From contig VXIS01000185.1 of assembly GCA_008704415.1 (NCBI GenBank), forward strand, positions 1-64,000: a stretch of 64,000 nt of DNA. The letters run 5' to 3'. Under the pieces are notes generated by a model. It was not told the DNA's origin, made no database searches, and saw only the letters and a program-made list of their open reading frames with translations. This DNA comes from Sphaerosporella brunnea (taxonomy: Eukaryota; Ascomycota; Pezizomycetes; Pezizales; Pyronemataceae). Below, piece by piece: positions 41,304 through 53,978 of this stretch. Each line of letters begins with the position of its first letter. Position 1 is the first letter of the stretch. A program made the position numbers and the translations under genes.

Positions 41304-43520
41304 GTGCCTCTTTACGCCCTTCCCCTTGGAAACGGCGGATCGGTGACTGTACGTAGCGAAAGCCGTCAGAGATGGGTTCGAGTGATGCAGTGGCCGACAG
41401 ACCACAGTGCTTACCGCTTGAGGTTCCATATTACGAGCCTAGTATGCGGATGCCTGAAGAAACAAGATCCCGACGACCGGGTCCAGGGACGAGGCAGCAG
41501 GGGCCACAAGGAGTGGAAGGCAGAAGCAAAAATGTGAGGAGTCCCGCCTCCACAAGAACGCAAAATGGTGAGAGACCGGTATATTCCAGCAGCAGGCTGG
41601 AAGCTCTAGATGAGGCGGCGTGCAGACCAATGCTGAAAAAAAAGTCAGGCTGCACCTGCGGCGCGGGGTTACTATAAACGACACCTGTGTGCCGAACGAG
41701 TGCTATATCATGAAGAAGTGTGCAGAACCTGTGTGCAGAACCGGTGTGCTCACGGCGTCCGATGACACAGAGCTATACGTGGCGTCAGTCTTTTGGCTGG
41801 CTCTTTCAATGGGCGAGAAGAACGCCCCAACAAACAATTGCGAATGAAAAAGGTATATTTATGAAGATGAAGTTGAGAGAATCGACACACCTGGCGCGCC
41901 AATCAATGCACGCGGGCGATGAAGGCTAAGAATAAGAACCATCATGCATCGTCCTATGGTGGTGGCAGGAGTCGGCTCCAATGGTCGACATCGGAACAAT
42001 AAGTGAAGCAACACGAGCGTGAATCGGGCGGGGTCGGCGCTGGCACTGGAGGCTGAAAGTCCTAAAAGCACATAGATATTTATTTTTTCTGCAAGCGCCC
42101 TCGAGCCCCAAATGTACTGTGAATGCAAGTCCTAAAGGACGACAAAAACGATTCACTGCATATCCGGCCATACATACAATTCAGAATCACAATTCTAATT
42201 TGAACCTTTGCAGTTCCAATGCTTAACTACAGTTCCTAAAACGGCTCCATAATTCCTGTAGCTCAATATCAAGCAAATGTCATGTTCAAAGCTTTTCAAA
42301 AACGGCTTTTGTATAGCAATAATACACCTACCAAGCTGGCAATTTTTTAAAGCTGAACCTGTTGAGATAGACTCAATTTGGTGGACTGCAGTTTTCTTGG
42401 GGACGTGAAAACTGTGCAACCCCGCTAAAATGCAGCATCCCTGTCGTGAGGATATTCACCTCTGATTTGGTGACGATATTTGAAGCACTTATGGGTGTCT
42501 GAAAATATTGAAACATTTTTTACAAGATCTTTTACATATGAAGTGTTAGATACGAGAGACTTGAGGTCAACAAGCAAGAACCGGTGTTCTGGTGTTGAGC
42601 AGAAAGCGCGCATTTTCGCCCACTTTTGGCGCGGTTTCACAGAATCACCAAGACTTTTGTCTAGGAACTGTATATAATTACTCCAGTCGGAAAAAATATC
42701 TCACACACATCACGTATCCCACTTTCGCCAAAGGTTTAGGGTTTTTACTGGCTCTGTGGCGTATGCATGTTGTGGTGGGTGGCGATGATCATGAGTAGGA
42801 TCGCACCCTTGGGAACGCACAGTCGGTCACTCGCAGCCTGGTGGGGGTCAATAAATACTATGTACACTTAAAACAAATATCATAATACCATACGTTTTGA
42901 TACCTTTCTGGAATCAATACAGAGCTTGAGGCAAAACTACACTGAAAAAAAATAAGGTTGTACCGATACTGAGTGACGGCTCATGGATCGCACTTTTTCC
43001 CCGCTGTTTCTCAACGTCCGAGCCGCTCGCTCCCTCCCTAAATTGAACCCAATGCCATCTCCACAAAGGGAGCGTTCTAGAATGCGTAGGTTTACCTGGA
43101 TATCGGATAGCTTGTCCGCGCGCTCTGCTGTAAGGCGATTCCTCTTTTTATCATGAATGAGGTTTCTAGTGGAAAATGAAAGCAGAGTTGGAAAGGGTGT
43201 TATTTCTTTCCCAAAAACTAAGAGCGTTGTCTGAAGTTTTCCCACGTAGGACTTTGACGGCTGCGATATTTGGCATACTAGCTACGAGCTTGTGCAGTGG
43301 CTGGATGCCGAGCTTCTTGATGTTGATGCCGCCGCCGCCGGCGCATCAAACAAAGTTTTATACCCCTCCCCTCTCAAGCGCTGTAATCTAGAGGGTAAAA
43401 TTACTATACTGCGTACCAGAAAGCTACCTAATCGAACCGTCTTTATCGACCCCAATGGCCTGGTGAGGACATTCGGTTCAACCGCTGGTCGGATTCTTGG
43501 AACGAGATTACACAAACTAT
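41304..43520. other. Gene-poor stretch
   Basis: No gene is supported. A plus-strand reading at 43292-43530 includes NLEGKITILRTRKLPNRTVF and FIDPNGLVRTFGSTAGRILG, but it has no clear start, ends at the MITE at 43530 and has no family I know. Poly-Gly/Ala-coding GCC repeats occur at about 43330-43345. Confidence 0.35.
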
Positions 43521-43529
43521 TCGTAATTA

Positions 43530-43923
43530 GGGGAGTTCAGACTGGCGAGTTTTCGCCGGGTTTTGGGGGTAAAACTTCGCGAAGTTTTGATGTCAAAACT
43601 TCACGGAAAAACCCTTGTGTCGAAACTTCTCCGGAGGCGGTTCTTCTTTTTTTGTAAAGTTTCGCTGGTTTCTCTCTCAGAAAGTTTCTCCGCTAGTGAA
43701 TTTTTTTTTGCTCTGACTCCCCCATCCTTCGCTTTCTTTCCTTTACTTCACTTGCCAGTTGGAAAGAAGAGTTCGCTCGCCTAGACTCCTCCCGCTAAGA
43801 AAAACTTTTTTTTGATCTACTTTTCCCCGGGGGAGTTCAGACCAAAACCAAGTTTTCCGTCTAGTTTTAACACGAAAACTTCACACCCAAAACCAAGCGA
43901 AAACCCGCCAGTCTGAACTCCCC
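43530..43923. mobile_element. 394-bp MITE with TA duplication and an internal copy of its end
   Basis: The ends are GGGGAGTTCAGACTGGCG and its exact inverse, flanked by TA at 43528-43529 and 43924-43925. The arms continue through GTTTTCGC..GGGTTTTG motifs. A direct copy of the end motif, GGGGGAGTTCAGAC, lies inside at about 43828, suggesting internal duplication or an older nested end. No coding capacity is visible. Confidence 0.85.
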
Positions 43924-44837
43924 TATTCTAACTCCATATGTTTGAGGAACACATTAGGTACATAAGTACTTATCTTTCACATTTCGATGATCGGGGCAGC
44001 CGAAAATAGGTTTCGGCCAGGCGGTGACGAGGTACAGATTGCCATTATGTTGTACAATACAAACACCGGGGATTACGGATTACATTTCTTCGTTTCAAAC
44101 TCCTGCTGTTGTAGTATTACGATCATTGGATATCACTCGTAAAAATAGTGGTCACAGCGGACTATATCAGGGAATCATAACGCATCACTTTCTCAACAAT
44201 CAACCGGAAAGCAACGTCCGTTATGTGGTCAAGTTCAAGTCACGCCAAGCACAAGTTGGAATGCCGGCGCCAAATAGGTTTCTTCTGGCTTCGGAACACA
44301 ATTGCACTCCGTATTTGGTTGAGTAGCCGAGACTTGTCCCGCTGTGAACTCACAGCGGCTCTACCGCGCGCCTCAAAAGCTCCGTGTACGAGTCGTGCTA
44401 TGCATACCGTGCGTATGTAGTGCATGTTGGTTTTCGCCTTGGTACCAACGTAAACCCGGTCCTTTTCATGGCCCTTGCCATGAGCCTTTTGCGAACTGTT
44501 AACTTTGAACGATTGAAAGTACTTAACCGCAAGAGGGTCTTCGCAACATCATGAAACGGGCCGGTTTAAACCAGGTAGATTCCGGGCCACATCATCCATG
44601 GCTTTCCAACGTTTTGGTAAGTGGTTTTCTCACCTTCTCACCGCCTTACTACCACCACTTTGGCACGAGTATATACATGAAATGAACGTTACGCGTATAC
44701 CTACGCCGGCGCCGAAGCAAACTCCCTCCTAGTGCGCCTCGCTAGCGTCTGCGCCTGACCCTTTATGTTAGTTATCCGCAACACCAGCGCCGGCCTTCCC
44801 GCGCTGCGACAGATGGAAGGTTTCTTGGGGGGAACAA

Positions 44838-44906
44838 GCGAAGAAAGATACAAAGCAATCGAAGAAAGATGCAAAGCAATCGAAGAAAGATTCAAAGCAA
44901 TCGTAG
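44838..44906. repeat. 21-bp tandem repeat
   Basis: Three full copies and one partial copy of CAATCGAAGAAAGATNCAAAG differ only at one or two positions. The minus strand reads IALHLSS/IALYLSS repeats within an uncalled open frame, so whether it is coding is unclear. Confidence 0.8.
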
Positions 44907-47104
44907 GTAATCCTCCTTGCGAGTCGTGATCTTTTTTTTCTGCGGCTCGGTCTCGGTTTTGTCGTGTTCGAGTAGGTTGGGTCTGAATCCTGATCTCAAA
45001 GTGGATCCCTGCGTGCTCTCCACCCCGCGTGCTAACGGGAAGCCACCACCACCCGGATCGCTTTGCAGCGGAACCATGGGAGAGTTTTGTTTCGCCTCCG
45101 TCCGAGCTTGGGTAAGCCGCGCCCGTTCTTTTTTTTTTTTTTTTTCCAATAAAGCGCAGGAGAACTCTCGAACGAGTGCACCGAGCGGCGGAGCTGTTCG
45201 CTTGGCTACGTTCCGTTCGCACGCGAGCGAGAGCGGGCACAAAAACTGTCGGAATTCCCGGCAGACTGGTGCGGCGGGGGTTTTGCTTGGTACGTTCGGC
45301 GTTTTCGTGTGGTGTCTTGTTTCGAGGCAACCGTTGCAGGCCAGGGGGCTGGGAAGGATCCCGATTGCTCTCGCCTTCGAACGCGTGCATTCGAATTGGG
45401 CCTGCGCTTGTTGAATATTCAGAGGCGAGGCTGGCGCCGCTTCAATCTCATCGACCGATGGCCTGTGAGCGCAGGTATCCCATCTGGCATCCTTTTGTGT
45501 TGTTTATACCTCCGTTATAGCCATAGCTCTCGCTGATGGAACACCCAGGAGGAATATGTGTACCTATGTACCGAGCGCACCGTGCAAGGCAGCGCGACTA
45601 TAATGAAGATGCCTATTCATATCACGGCTCGCCGACCAATAAAGCCGACGAACAACTTACACGCTGTGGAAAGGGTCTGTGGGCTTGCAATGCCGTTGCC
45701 CATAATCACTCTGCTCTACTGATGCATCGAGATCAGGCACGCACACGCCAACCAACGACTTTGCAACAAGTTGTGTGTAGCGTCTCAGGAGCCAACAGCG
45801 ATGCACTAAGTGTGATTAATAAAATCCCTGGTGCCTCAAGGCCCATGGAAAGTAAATATCCTGGGCACGGCATCGAGGCTGACAGATACCACTCCCGTGG
45901 GATCGCTTGTCCATCCACTCCGCAGCATTAACTTCGATTACTCCTTACTTCGACTCGCGCGAGGCAATACTTCCCTGCCTAGCGAACCCGGGCGGCTGGT
46001 TTGAGTGAGTGACATGCCGATGCTTCTACGTACGACGCATCTGTCGGGTATGCGACGTTGAATGGCAATGGATGCCTTTTCTCCGGCCACCTGCAGATGG
46101 GTGCTGTCTCCCGGTGCCCTACCAACTCAGTTGGCACTCACTCCACATGATGTAGTTCTGTGTCGCCTTCGTTGGCAACGCAGGTTGGGTATTGCAACTC
46201 GACGTTGTGTTGCAATTGCCGGTCTGCATGTATTCTGCATAGCGCTCCCCGTGCCGCCGGCTCGCCTTTGGGTATGCCTGCCTCTCATCTCCGCCTCACG
46301 TTAATGTCTGTTTGCTAAGTCTCCACCAACTTGAGCACGTCGGATGCGCACGCCTGTTTGCATTGCTGGGAAGCCGGCAAGCAAGGGTGGGCATTCGCAC
46401 CGTCACATCGCCAGAGACCAACCAGCAGGGAACAATCCGCCTCGCCAGTGGGGTCCACCGGTGTGTTCCATATGTTCTGCCCCGATTCCCCACTCATGGC
46501 CGCCCGCCCGTCGTCCCAGCAACTGAAAAAAGCAAACCGCCGTGCTAGAATACCTGCCACCAGAAAAAAACGCAACGATCGCCAAGCAATCCGACCGACG
46601 TCTCGCTGGGCCAATCATAGACTGCTCCACCACCCTTCTAACCCCAGAAATAGTTGGATTCACTTGTAGCTGCTGCATGCTGCATCCCACCCCCCCCCCC
46701 CCGGGCCCCACCTCCCCCATCTGAATTATGTATGTATAATGATGTCCAGGTGCTCGGGTTCACACCACACAGCCTCCCCAACACAGACTTGCCTTCCTTT
46801 CCTTGGATTATTGACGACCCACTCTCTCGGTACTTAACGGCTCTGCCCTCGCTTCTTCAAATGTACCCGCCCCACACTCGTTAGCACAAAACCGCAACTT
46901 CAGTCAAAGGTTCCAACAAACACGACAGTGGTGACGAAGGAGGATCCCATAAAATACGGAGGCACTCCTCCAACAGAGGGAAAGGCGGCATAAGGGCAGC
47001 CACATCTGGGCCACGACAACGATTACAACCTGCCGGTTGTGGTGGTTATCATTTCAGAGGCCGAATGGAGAGTCACCCCTTGGGCCAACCATCAATCTCA
47101 TCTC
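44907..47104. other. Gene-poor stretch
   Basis: Open readings here (for example 44701-45390 minus and 45536-45931 plus) lack motifs, splice logic and supported starts. A T19 run lies at 45128-45146 and a C14 run at 46689-46702. Confidence 0.4.
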
Positions 47105-47809
47105 ATGCCCGGCCATAACTCAACACCTTCCCCATCTACTTCGCAGCCCTCTTCGATCGCAGCCAGTTTTAATTCTTTCTCTGCTTCCGCGCGTCCTTTC
47201 CCTTCCCGTCGTCTACCACCACCACCACCACCACCACCACCACCACCACCACCACCACCACCACCACCACCCGAGAACTCGGAGCACTACACCGTTGAGC
47301 TGCTTTCCCGCTTCTCCTTCATCCAGGTGGATGACCAAATAGCGCTCGACACAGCAGAGTACGACCATAGCGACCTTGAAACCATCGCTTCCTCGTTCCG
47401 GCGGGATCGAAGCACCGGTACAAAAGTGTTTCGAAATGCCCGCTTGCGGATCAAGCGCGAGGGGGATATGAAAAATCCAGAAGCCATGGAAGTGGATCTA
47501 GAAGTACCCACTCGGGGAGATCAGGGGATTACAGAACAGGAGAAAGAGAAGGAGAAGGAACGCAAACGGATCAAGCGGGAGCAGCGCAAGTCTAGGAGGA
47601 CACAGAGAACGAAGGAGGGGGCGAAAGAGCTGGAAGAGGACAGCGGCGCAGGCCGAATGGAAGGAAGACGGGGGAATGGAGAGATCATTCAGGTCGTAGT
47701 GGCTTATTGCGAGTACACCAGCAACCAAATCCTGCCTCTGTTTCCGATGGCCAGCGTCACCATCGCTACAGGCATCCATATCCACATCAACTTCCCTTGT
47801 GAGATCTAG
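47105..47809 (+). CDS. Possible protein-coding gene with polyproline run
   Basis: An open frame of 234 residues starts at the ATG at 47105 (MPGHNSTPSPSTSQPSSIAA). A (CCA)n tract encodes about 19 Pro. The frame then continues with a folded-looking segment, HYTVELLSRFSFIQVDDQIA, DLETIASSFRRDRSTGTKVF, and a Lys/Arg/Glu-rich helix (EKEKEKERKRIKREQRKSRR). I do not recognise it. Support comes from the long frame and non-random composition on both sides of the repeat. A pyrimidine-rich stretch follows after 47820, so a further exon is not excluded. Confidence 0.45.
   Translation: MPGHNSTPSPSTSQPSSIAASFNSFSASARPFPSRRLPPPPPPPPPPPPPPPPPPPENSEHYTVELLSRFSFIQVDDQIALDTAEYDHSDLETIASSFRRDRSTGTKVFRNARLRIKREGDMKNPEAMEVDLEVPTRGDQGITEQEKEKEKERKRIKREQRKSRRTQRTKEGAKELEEDSGAGRMEGRRGNGEIIQVVVAYCEYTSNQILPLFPMASVTIATGIHIHINFPCEI
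47216..47270. repeat. (CCA)n microsatellite in a probable coding region
   Basis: About 18 perfect CCA units, read as Pro in the open frame at 47105-47809. Confidence 0.95.
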
Positions 47810-48839
47810 AGGAGGGGGTGACTTATTACTTCTTTCACAGCCCTCCCCCGGCGGATTCTTGTTGGAACCCTTTTCATTTCATTCTTACCACTCCGTCCTT
47901 GCTAGGGCCTTTTCTTGTTATTCATTCGTCAACTCGGATTTACATTTCCTTCCACACACACGCTCATTCATCTCCCCTCTCAGCAGGGTTGTCGAATTAT
48001 ATCTTTCTTTTGTTCGTTTTATTTTATTTGATCTTTCGGTTACTTACCACATAAGTTATCATTTATTATCATCATTTGCAATATAACATATCGGCGCAAG
48101 TTCTTTCTTTGCAGGTTCTCGGATGGCGCGGCGCAGTACGGGCGGTTGGTGTTTTTTTTTTCTTTCTTTTTTTGAGATGTGCGGCGTTGGCGGGATTATT
48201 CGGGCAGGTTAAATGCTTTTATTGTCTGTCTGTACCTTATGGCTACTCCCCTCTCCATGTACATATGATTGGGAGTGCATCTTTTGTTACCCACAACGAT
48301 GGAAAATACGGCTTCAATGTGCCCCGGAATCGAAGCAACAAGTTCCCCTCATCTACTGATATAGATATGAAGGTTAGAGACTTGCAAGCCGAGGGAGTCA
48401 ACAGCAATTATTTAGTGAAAAGCACACGCCCCAAAATTCTCGGTACCTACTTAATGTCTATATGTTACTCGTTCGCAGCCCGTCATGACTAGTCACTCGC
48501 CCCTAGTCGCCCGCGCACAGTAGGTTGGGACGCAAAATCTGTTCCGTCGATTCTTGCCAATGTTAACCTGGCCAAGAACCCTAGGCCTATCTTGCGGCTC
48601 AACGACGTTGCCGTGTAATCTTCGCCGGGATTTGCGGTCACAGACAAGGGGATAATGGCAGCAATGTCTGCGTCTATCCGCTGGCTGGTTGGACAAGGTC
48701 GGTTTGATAGGCAGATATTGGGTATAAGTAAGACACGAAATCCCTCTCCCCACCTTCCCCCAGCTGGTGGCTCTCTACTAACAATGTTGTTGTTCAGCAT
48801 CGAACGCGCGGAAAGAACGGTGCACCATCTGAGAGGTAA

Positions 48840-48945
48840 TCAGGGCGGTCAGTAGCCGGCCGAAAAAGCCAGCCCCGCACCGGGCTGGGCTGACAGCCGG
48901 CGCACTGGCTATCACAGTAGCCAGCCGGGCTGCAACGGCTGCATA
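48840..48945. repeat. GC-rich repeat fragment of the GCCAGCCGGGCTGG family
   Basis: GTCAGTAGCCGGCCGAAAAA and CAGTAGCCAGCCGGGCTGCA are found 74 bp apart, with GGGCTGGGCTGACAGCC between. The same blocks occur at 33007-33424 and in weaker form at 51445-51530 and 51940-51990. They look like ends of a hAT-type MITE family (CAGTAGCC.GCC..). No target duplication was found here. Confidence 0.45.
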
Positions 48946-49675
48946 AAATAGGCGAGTGACGCCAGGTGAAGCTCAGACCGTGACACCTCCGAGTGCGGCG
49001 ACGAATACCCCACGGATCCTGCTCTATCCCACCTGTCACGATGAATGAACACAGTGACCCGAGTATGGAGCAACTGGAGAGCTAAGGTGACTTTATAGCC
49101 ACGCCTTTCATGCATGCATGGCGATGGAGATCTTCATCAAGGCAATGAGTGGTGTCGTTAGTCAGACAGAGCATACTACTATTACTCACACCAGAGCGTG
49201 CGGTTGCTCGCCACCTGCGAGTAATGTGTACTTCGTAATACGACTGCGTTGTCCTTCACCTGCGAACGTCCGAGTTGCATAACTATATACGGATGTCTTA
49301 TAGGTACCTTAGCCGGAGGCGGGGGTGTACAGAAAACTGTTATATAGGTATGATATGACTACGAGGTGCCGGGCACAGCATTTATTACAGCAGTAATGCA
49401 CTTTTTGCCCAAAAACTTAGGCAAAATAATGGTCTACCATGATGATAGAGCGAAAACCATTTTTTGCTGCTAACCATTATGCAACCATTATTTGAGATTA
49501 TACGGTGGAAAGCTTAATTGGCTTGCTCCCGCACCATCACCGCAGCATCGCCATACGATGGCCATCTGACCCCGCGGCACTAGACATCTCATCGTCATAT
49601 CATCATCATCATCAGTCGGTCTGTCCCCTCGCCTCCCTCAACCCCCAAAACAGAGGCGACATGACCAGTAAATGC

Positions 49676-49863
49676 AGCGTGAAAAAGTAACTGGGAGATG
49701 CGGAAGCCCGAAGCCTACGCGCTGCAGAGATATCCCTCCTTGAAAATCCCAACACCATCGTTGCGATTGTGCAAGCACGCGATGTCACTCGAAAAGCCCA
49801 TGACGTCATTCGCCGTTTCATCATTGACATGTATGATATTTGCATTTTGGTAGGGGATACATC
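49676..49863 (+). other. Short open frame of unknown origin
   Basis: A 61-codon frame reads LGDAEARSLRAAEISLLENP, then NTIVAIVQARDVTRKAHDVI and RRFIIDMYDICILVGDTSAL before a stop. It has a helical, protein-like composition but no start codon or splice partner. It may be a remnant of a transposon protein or chance. Confidence 0.2.
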
Positions 49864-49899
49864 AGCGTTATGAGAGCATCCCGATAGACTCAATATTTA

Positions 49900-52800
49900 A
49901 ATGTGAATGACCTTGCTTTTTTGCCAAGCATTGAATGATGTAACCATCATCAGGATTCAGGAATAAATTGGTCTCGTGAGGCTTTTTCGAGGAGCATCAT
50001 GTTTTGAGGCAAGGAAAGCACTTCGAATAACGGCTATGTGAGGATGGGCCAAATAGAAATCATCTTGTGAGGTAGCCCTTATTCGCCAAAAACCATTATG
50101 CCATTATTTGAAAACAACCAATATGACTCATAACCGTCACATATTCATTTGCTGAACCTCCCTTCCTGCTAAGGTAGGTACCGTAGAATCTCGCGCGGAT
50201 GGGAGTGTGGCAAAGTCACTTGGCCACCTGGCAAAGTCACTGAGCCACGTCCCTTACTCGCGAGAAAATGCGGCAGGTAAGTAAGGTCTAACAAAGTCCC
50301 CACCGGAGGCGGCATCCGAAGGAGTGCACCCCAGACGAGATCCTCGAAGATCCGATCCTGTTGCGGAGGCCGCCGTTGTCTAGGAGATGATGTAGACACA
50401 AGAAGGAACTGGCAAAGTTAAAAAAGTGGGGAGACTACCGCATCCACTCGGTAATAAGAACATGCCAGAACCAAAGGCGGTATATGCGGCTCAGCGACTG
50501 CGCCACGGGTTCCCGCGCGTAGGCCTGTGGTTGTGGCATGTGTAATTTACTACCGATCGTCTGCAACGTTTTAAGTCGCACGTTGCATCACGAGAGAATA
50601 CATCTTTTGATATATGTGCACTGGCAATGTTTTTTTCTTTCATTTGGACATGTTCGGCTTCGTTTCGGAAGTAGCGGTCAAGATGTGGGAGTCGACAACG
50701 TAAACCCGTGGTGGCTATTGCCTAGTGGTTGAGGAGGCACTGACAAAAACTTCTGGCAGACTGGTCATACCCTATCACTCACTCTAGATACTTATTATGT
50801 ATATATGACAACAGCCTTGGCCTTGACGACAAGATCGCCGCCCTACTTACTCGCCGGTGTTCCTTTCTCTCACCGGCGCAGGTTAAAGGCCATCTTACGT
50901 CACAGTTCCGCTTGATATTTATCGCATTGCCGAGTTATTCAGCTTCACTGCACAGCACTCGATAATGTCACTTCATGATCACTGCAGTTTGAAACAACTC
51001 CGCAAGCTTAGGCTAAACTGCCCTGAAGCATGAGTATACTTGTAGGTATTAGATACATCAAAGTAAGTACTAAGTAGCTACAGATATTACAGATGCTAGT
51101 GCTTACGGTGGAAAAGTGAACTTGGATCGCAGATGTCCGGGTGATATTGCATGTTCCAACCCTGACGAGCACAAAAGCCTCGAGTGACGGCCGGAACCGC
51201 TATTAAGCTGACAGAATGGCACTTAAGTCGCTAAAGCTGACGGCAGGGTGTGGGCTAGCGGGGTCGGCCACAGCTAGGTGGTCGGAGGATCGGGGTCGGT
51301 GGTATATCAGGTTTGTTTTCCACCTACCAACTGAGGCTCCGGGTCCCAGTAACTAGGAGGAGCAAATCAGCCACTGAGCCAGGCATCTCGGAGGCTGGGC
51401 CCCATGTAAAAGGAGTGAAGGCAGAAAGGAGTATAATGTTGTCAATAGCCGGCCTAAAAAGCTCCGGGCTGCTGACTATTTAACAAAGCCGAGCTTTAAG
51501 CCCCCAAGCCGGGCTGGCTGCCAGCGGCCGAGTGCTAGCCTGTGAGTCAACAGCAGGAGCCTGAACCCAGCCCTCCGCAAGGAGGGAAAGTTGAGTGATG
51601 TTGGATGAGTGTTCCCAATGGACTCTCACAGAATCCTAATGTAACTCTAGATGAGCACTTTGTCGCGTTGTTGCCTACTTATTTACTCTTGTGCTGTCTT
51701 TGCGTGTGTAATCATGTTTATTTGTCCGCATGCAACCTTTGTATGTACAATGAGACACCGTCCACCTCAGCCTCGCCATGGAAATTTGGGTGAAATATCG
51801 TGAGCAGGCAAGGTTGAGAAAATAATCGATCTAAGCCCGGGCCAAGTTAGGAGTGGAGGCAATCTAAGCAGAATATTCTTCGCACTCGCATCTAGGTAGT
51901 GCTCTTCAAGTGTGCGGTGTCAGTACGTCTCACTCTAGTTGTCAGCCAGCCAGCCGGGCTGTGCTATTGATGGCTAGCGGCTATTTAGGGTAGAGTGAAG
52001 GAGAGTTGCTGCCTGAGTGCGCGCATGAAATTAGAAGTGTGGTGAAGGCCACACGGGCCACCAGGTGAACCTTGCTCACAGACGTCCTTTCTTCGAGTAC
52101 AATTTAAGTACTACATCAATACAACTTTTACTCGGCGATCAATCAGTTCTCAGAGGCCCCAAAATCGATGCAAGGCACGTCGAATCCCACCTTATGGCCA
52201 CAATCGAAAACTGTGTGAAACTCACTTGCCGATGACATTCCGTGTGACAGAAATATGACTTTAACCACTCACTTGTACCGGTTGGCTGCTCAGTTTCGCC
52301 GAATTACAGACGATTGATGGTGGCTGAAGCCTTGACAAGGTTGACTACATGGCATGACACGGAGTTGCCTTGCAGATGAGGCGATGGTTTTCGGTCCTGT
52401 CAACATGTGAACTCCACACGGTCTGTTGACATCGGCAGGGAAATGCACCGGAATAGGAACACAGGAGACTGCATACGTTGCCGCCGCGGGAATTCTCAAA
52501 AGCTTCAAAAATCTCTTTCCATGGTGTTGAGTTTTTCCAGACGCCACAACTCCACGGAGAATGACTTTCAGTACCTGAAAGTAGCAAGTCTCCGAATTGG
52601 GTTTGCTCAGGCCGCTTCCCTGTCAGTTCGGGTTGTGGTGGAAATCCTAAACGCCTGGGAAATGATACTTGAGAGAACATTGGTGGCGGTGATGGTGTTG
52701 AGGTGGGGATACTTCACACAAGATTGTGCTACTCCGTGGGGTGCGGTGATGGCGGGAAGTGCGGCGATTGTGGCCATCCCACCGCGATGTCCACATGTTG

Positions 52801-53353
52801 TCGACGACCAGCACAACTGCTCCCTCATCCGAAATAAGCTTTATTGACCTCATGGTTGCTATTGCATCACTCACTCTGTGAGTGCTACCTACATCATTCC
52901 AACCTGCTAATAACCCGTACACTACGTTGGCTTCACGTGTGCTGCATATGATCATCACCCCATTTTAGATTGCGGCCATAAGGTAGGTATAGACCATACA
53001 AACATGTACCGATGTCGATGCTCGGTATGCCGATGAGTCCATCCACCGTCCTCCGCGGACGGCTGCGAACAACGTCACCTAGCCTATAAAGTCAAGTGAT
53101 AGGCTTTCCTCGGCCTTGCTCCCACGGGCGGGGCGTCACTCGAAGTATATGTGGACGACACGCTTTCGTATCTGAAACTAGAGACCGAGTACAATACTCA
53201 CTGTTCCGCTGCAGGCCGCATGGTGCCGGCCGGCTTCGTTCGGGCTCTTATGATGACGCTTAGAGTTCTGCAAGCTGGGAATCTGATATAAAGAGCTTTA
53301 AATTTCACAAAACCTACCATGTCTCCCAGTACACACCATCAACCAATTCAACC
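49900..53353. other. Gene-poor, repeat-scarred stretch
   Basis: No gene is supported. Fragments of the GCCAGCCGGGCTGG repeat occur at about 51445-51530 and 51940-51990. A reading of 146 codons at 52407-52847 has no motifs and overlaps an equally long minus reading, so it is not called. Confidence 0.4.
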
Positions 53354-53978
53354 ATGGGGTTTTTCCATCTCAGCACTTTCGTCGCCGCCGGGTTGCTTTT
53401 GTTTTCCCAGCTTGCGTCAGCACAGCAAAAATTCTACCTCCGCAGCCAAGCAACCGACGGCGGTCCCAGCCGCTTTTCGAATCTCTATCGTACCCCTTCC
53501 CCCCTCCCTCTCATTTTCCGTGCTAACCCTCCTTTCCAGCGTCGTCTTACCATACAGGCGCCGGCATGAGTATCCTCGCGCTCACCCCAGACCGCAAGGG
53601 TTCCATCAAATCCTATCTCAAGGACACACGCATGATGGCGGATCTTGGCACCAGCTTTCCGTGGGGGTGGATGCATGGCTCTGAAGGAGGGTATGGATCA
53701 TGGGCACCGATGAATCTTGTTGCTGGGGGAGGGGACGAGGGGTTTGAGATTGATAAGTATACCGGCGGAGGTGTGCGCTGGGAGGGCAATGAGTGGGTTG
53801 GTGAGTCCTTTTTCCTATTGAGAATATGGAAGAGTTGGACTGACTAGGATGGTGGGGGGGGGCAGCTTGTGATTGGGCTTACGGAGTGACTCAGCTGTTT
53901 TATTACGCCCATGGCCATTATACTCCGCTGCCGTGCTCTTGCGCTAAGATCAAGCTGGTGCCGGAGTACAATCTTTGA
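53354..53978 (+). CDS. Small secreted protein (similar to fungal DUF7907-type proteins)
   Basis: Three exons, 53354-53489, 53540-53800 and 53866-53978, encode 169 residues in consistent phase. The N terminus MGFFHLSTFVAAGLLLFSQL followed by ASAQ is a clear signal peptide with cleavage expected after ASA. The mature part starts QQKFYLRSQATDG and includes a YHTGAGMSILAL motif and EWVACDWAYGVTQLFYYAHG, ending PLPCSCAKIKLVPEYNL. Three Cys in the last exon could form disulfides. The KFYLR..., SYHTGAG and cysteine-bearing C-terminal W.VCDW.YG layout is that of a widespread family of fungal secreted proteins of unknown role; the family name is given with reserve. Confidence 0.78.

Noticed and set aside
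44701..45390. 229-codon minus-strand reading
   Set aside because: It includes a 21-bp tandem repeat and a T19 run read as Lys; no conserved segment.
45536..45931. 131-codon plus-strand reading
   Set aside because: No motif and no gene context.
49424..50125. Repeated CCATTAT/AAATAATGG words that might be ends of an element
   Set aside because: Only short A/T-rich words match, in both orientations, with no boundaries or target duplication.
52407..52958. Overlapping readings of 146 (plus) and 103 (minus) codons
   Set aside because: Neither has motifs or splice logic; choosing a strand would be arbitrary.
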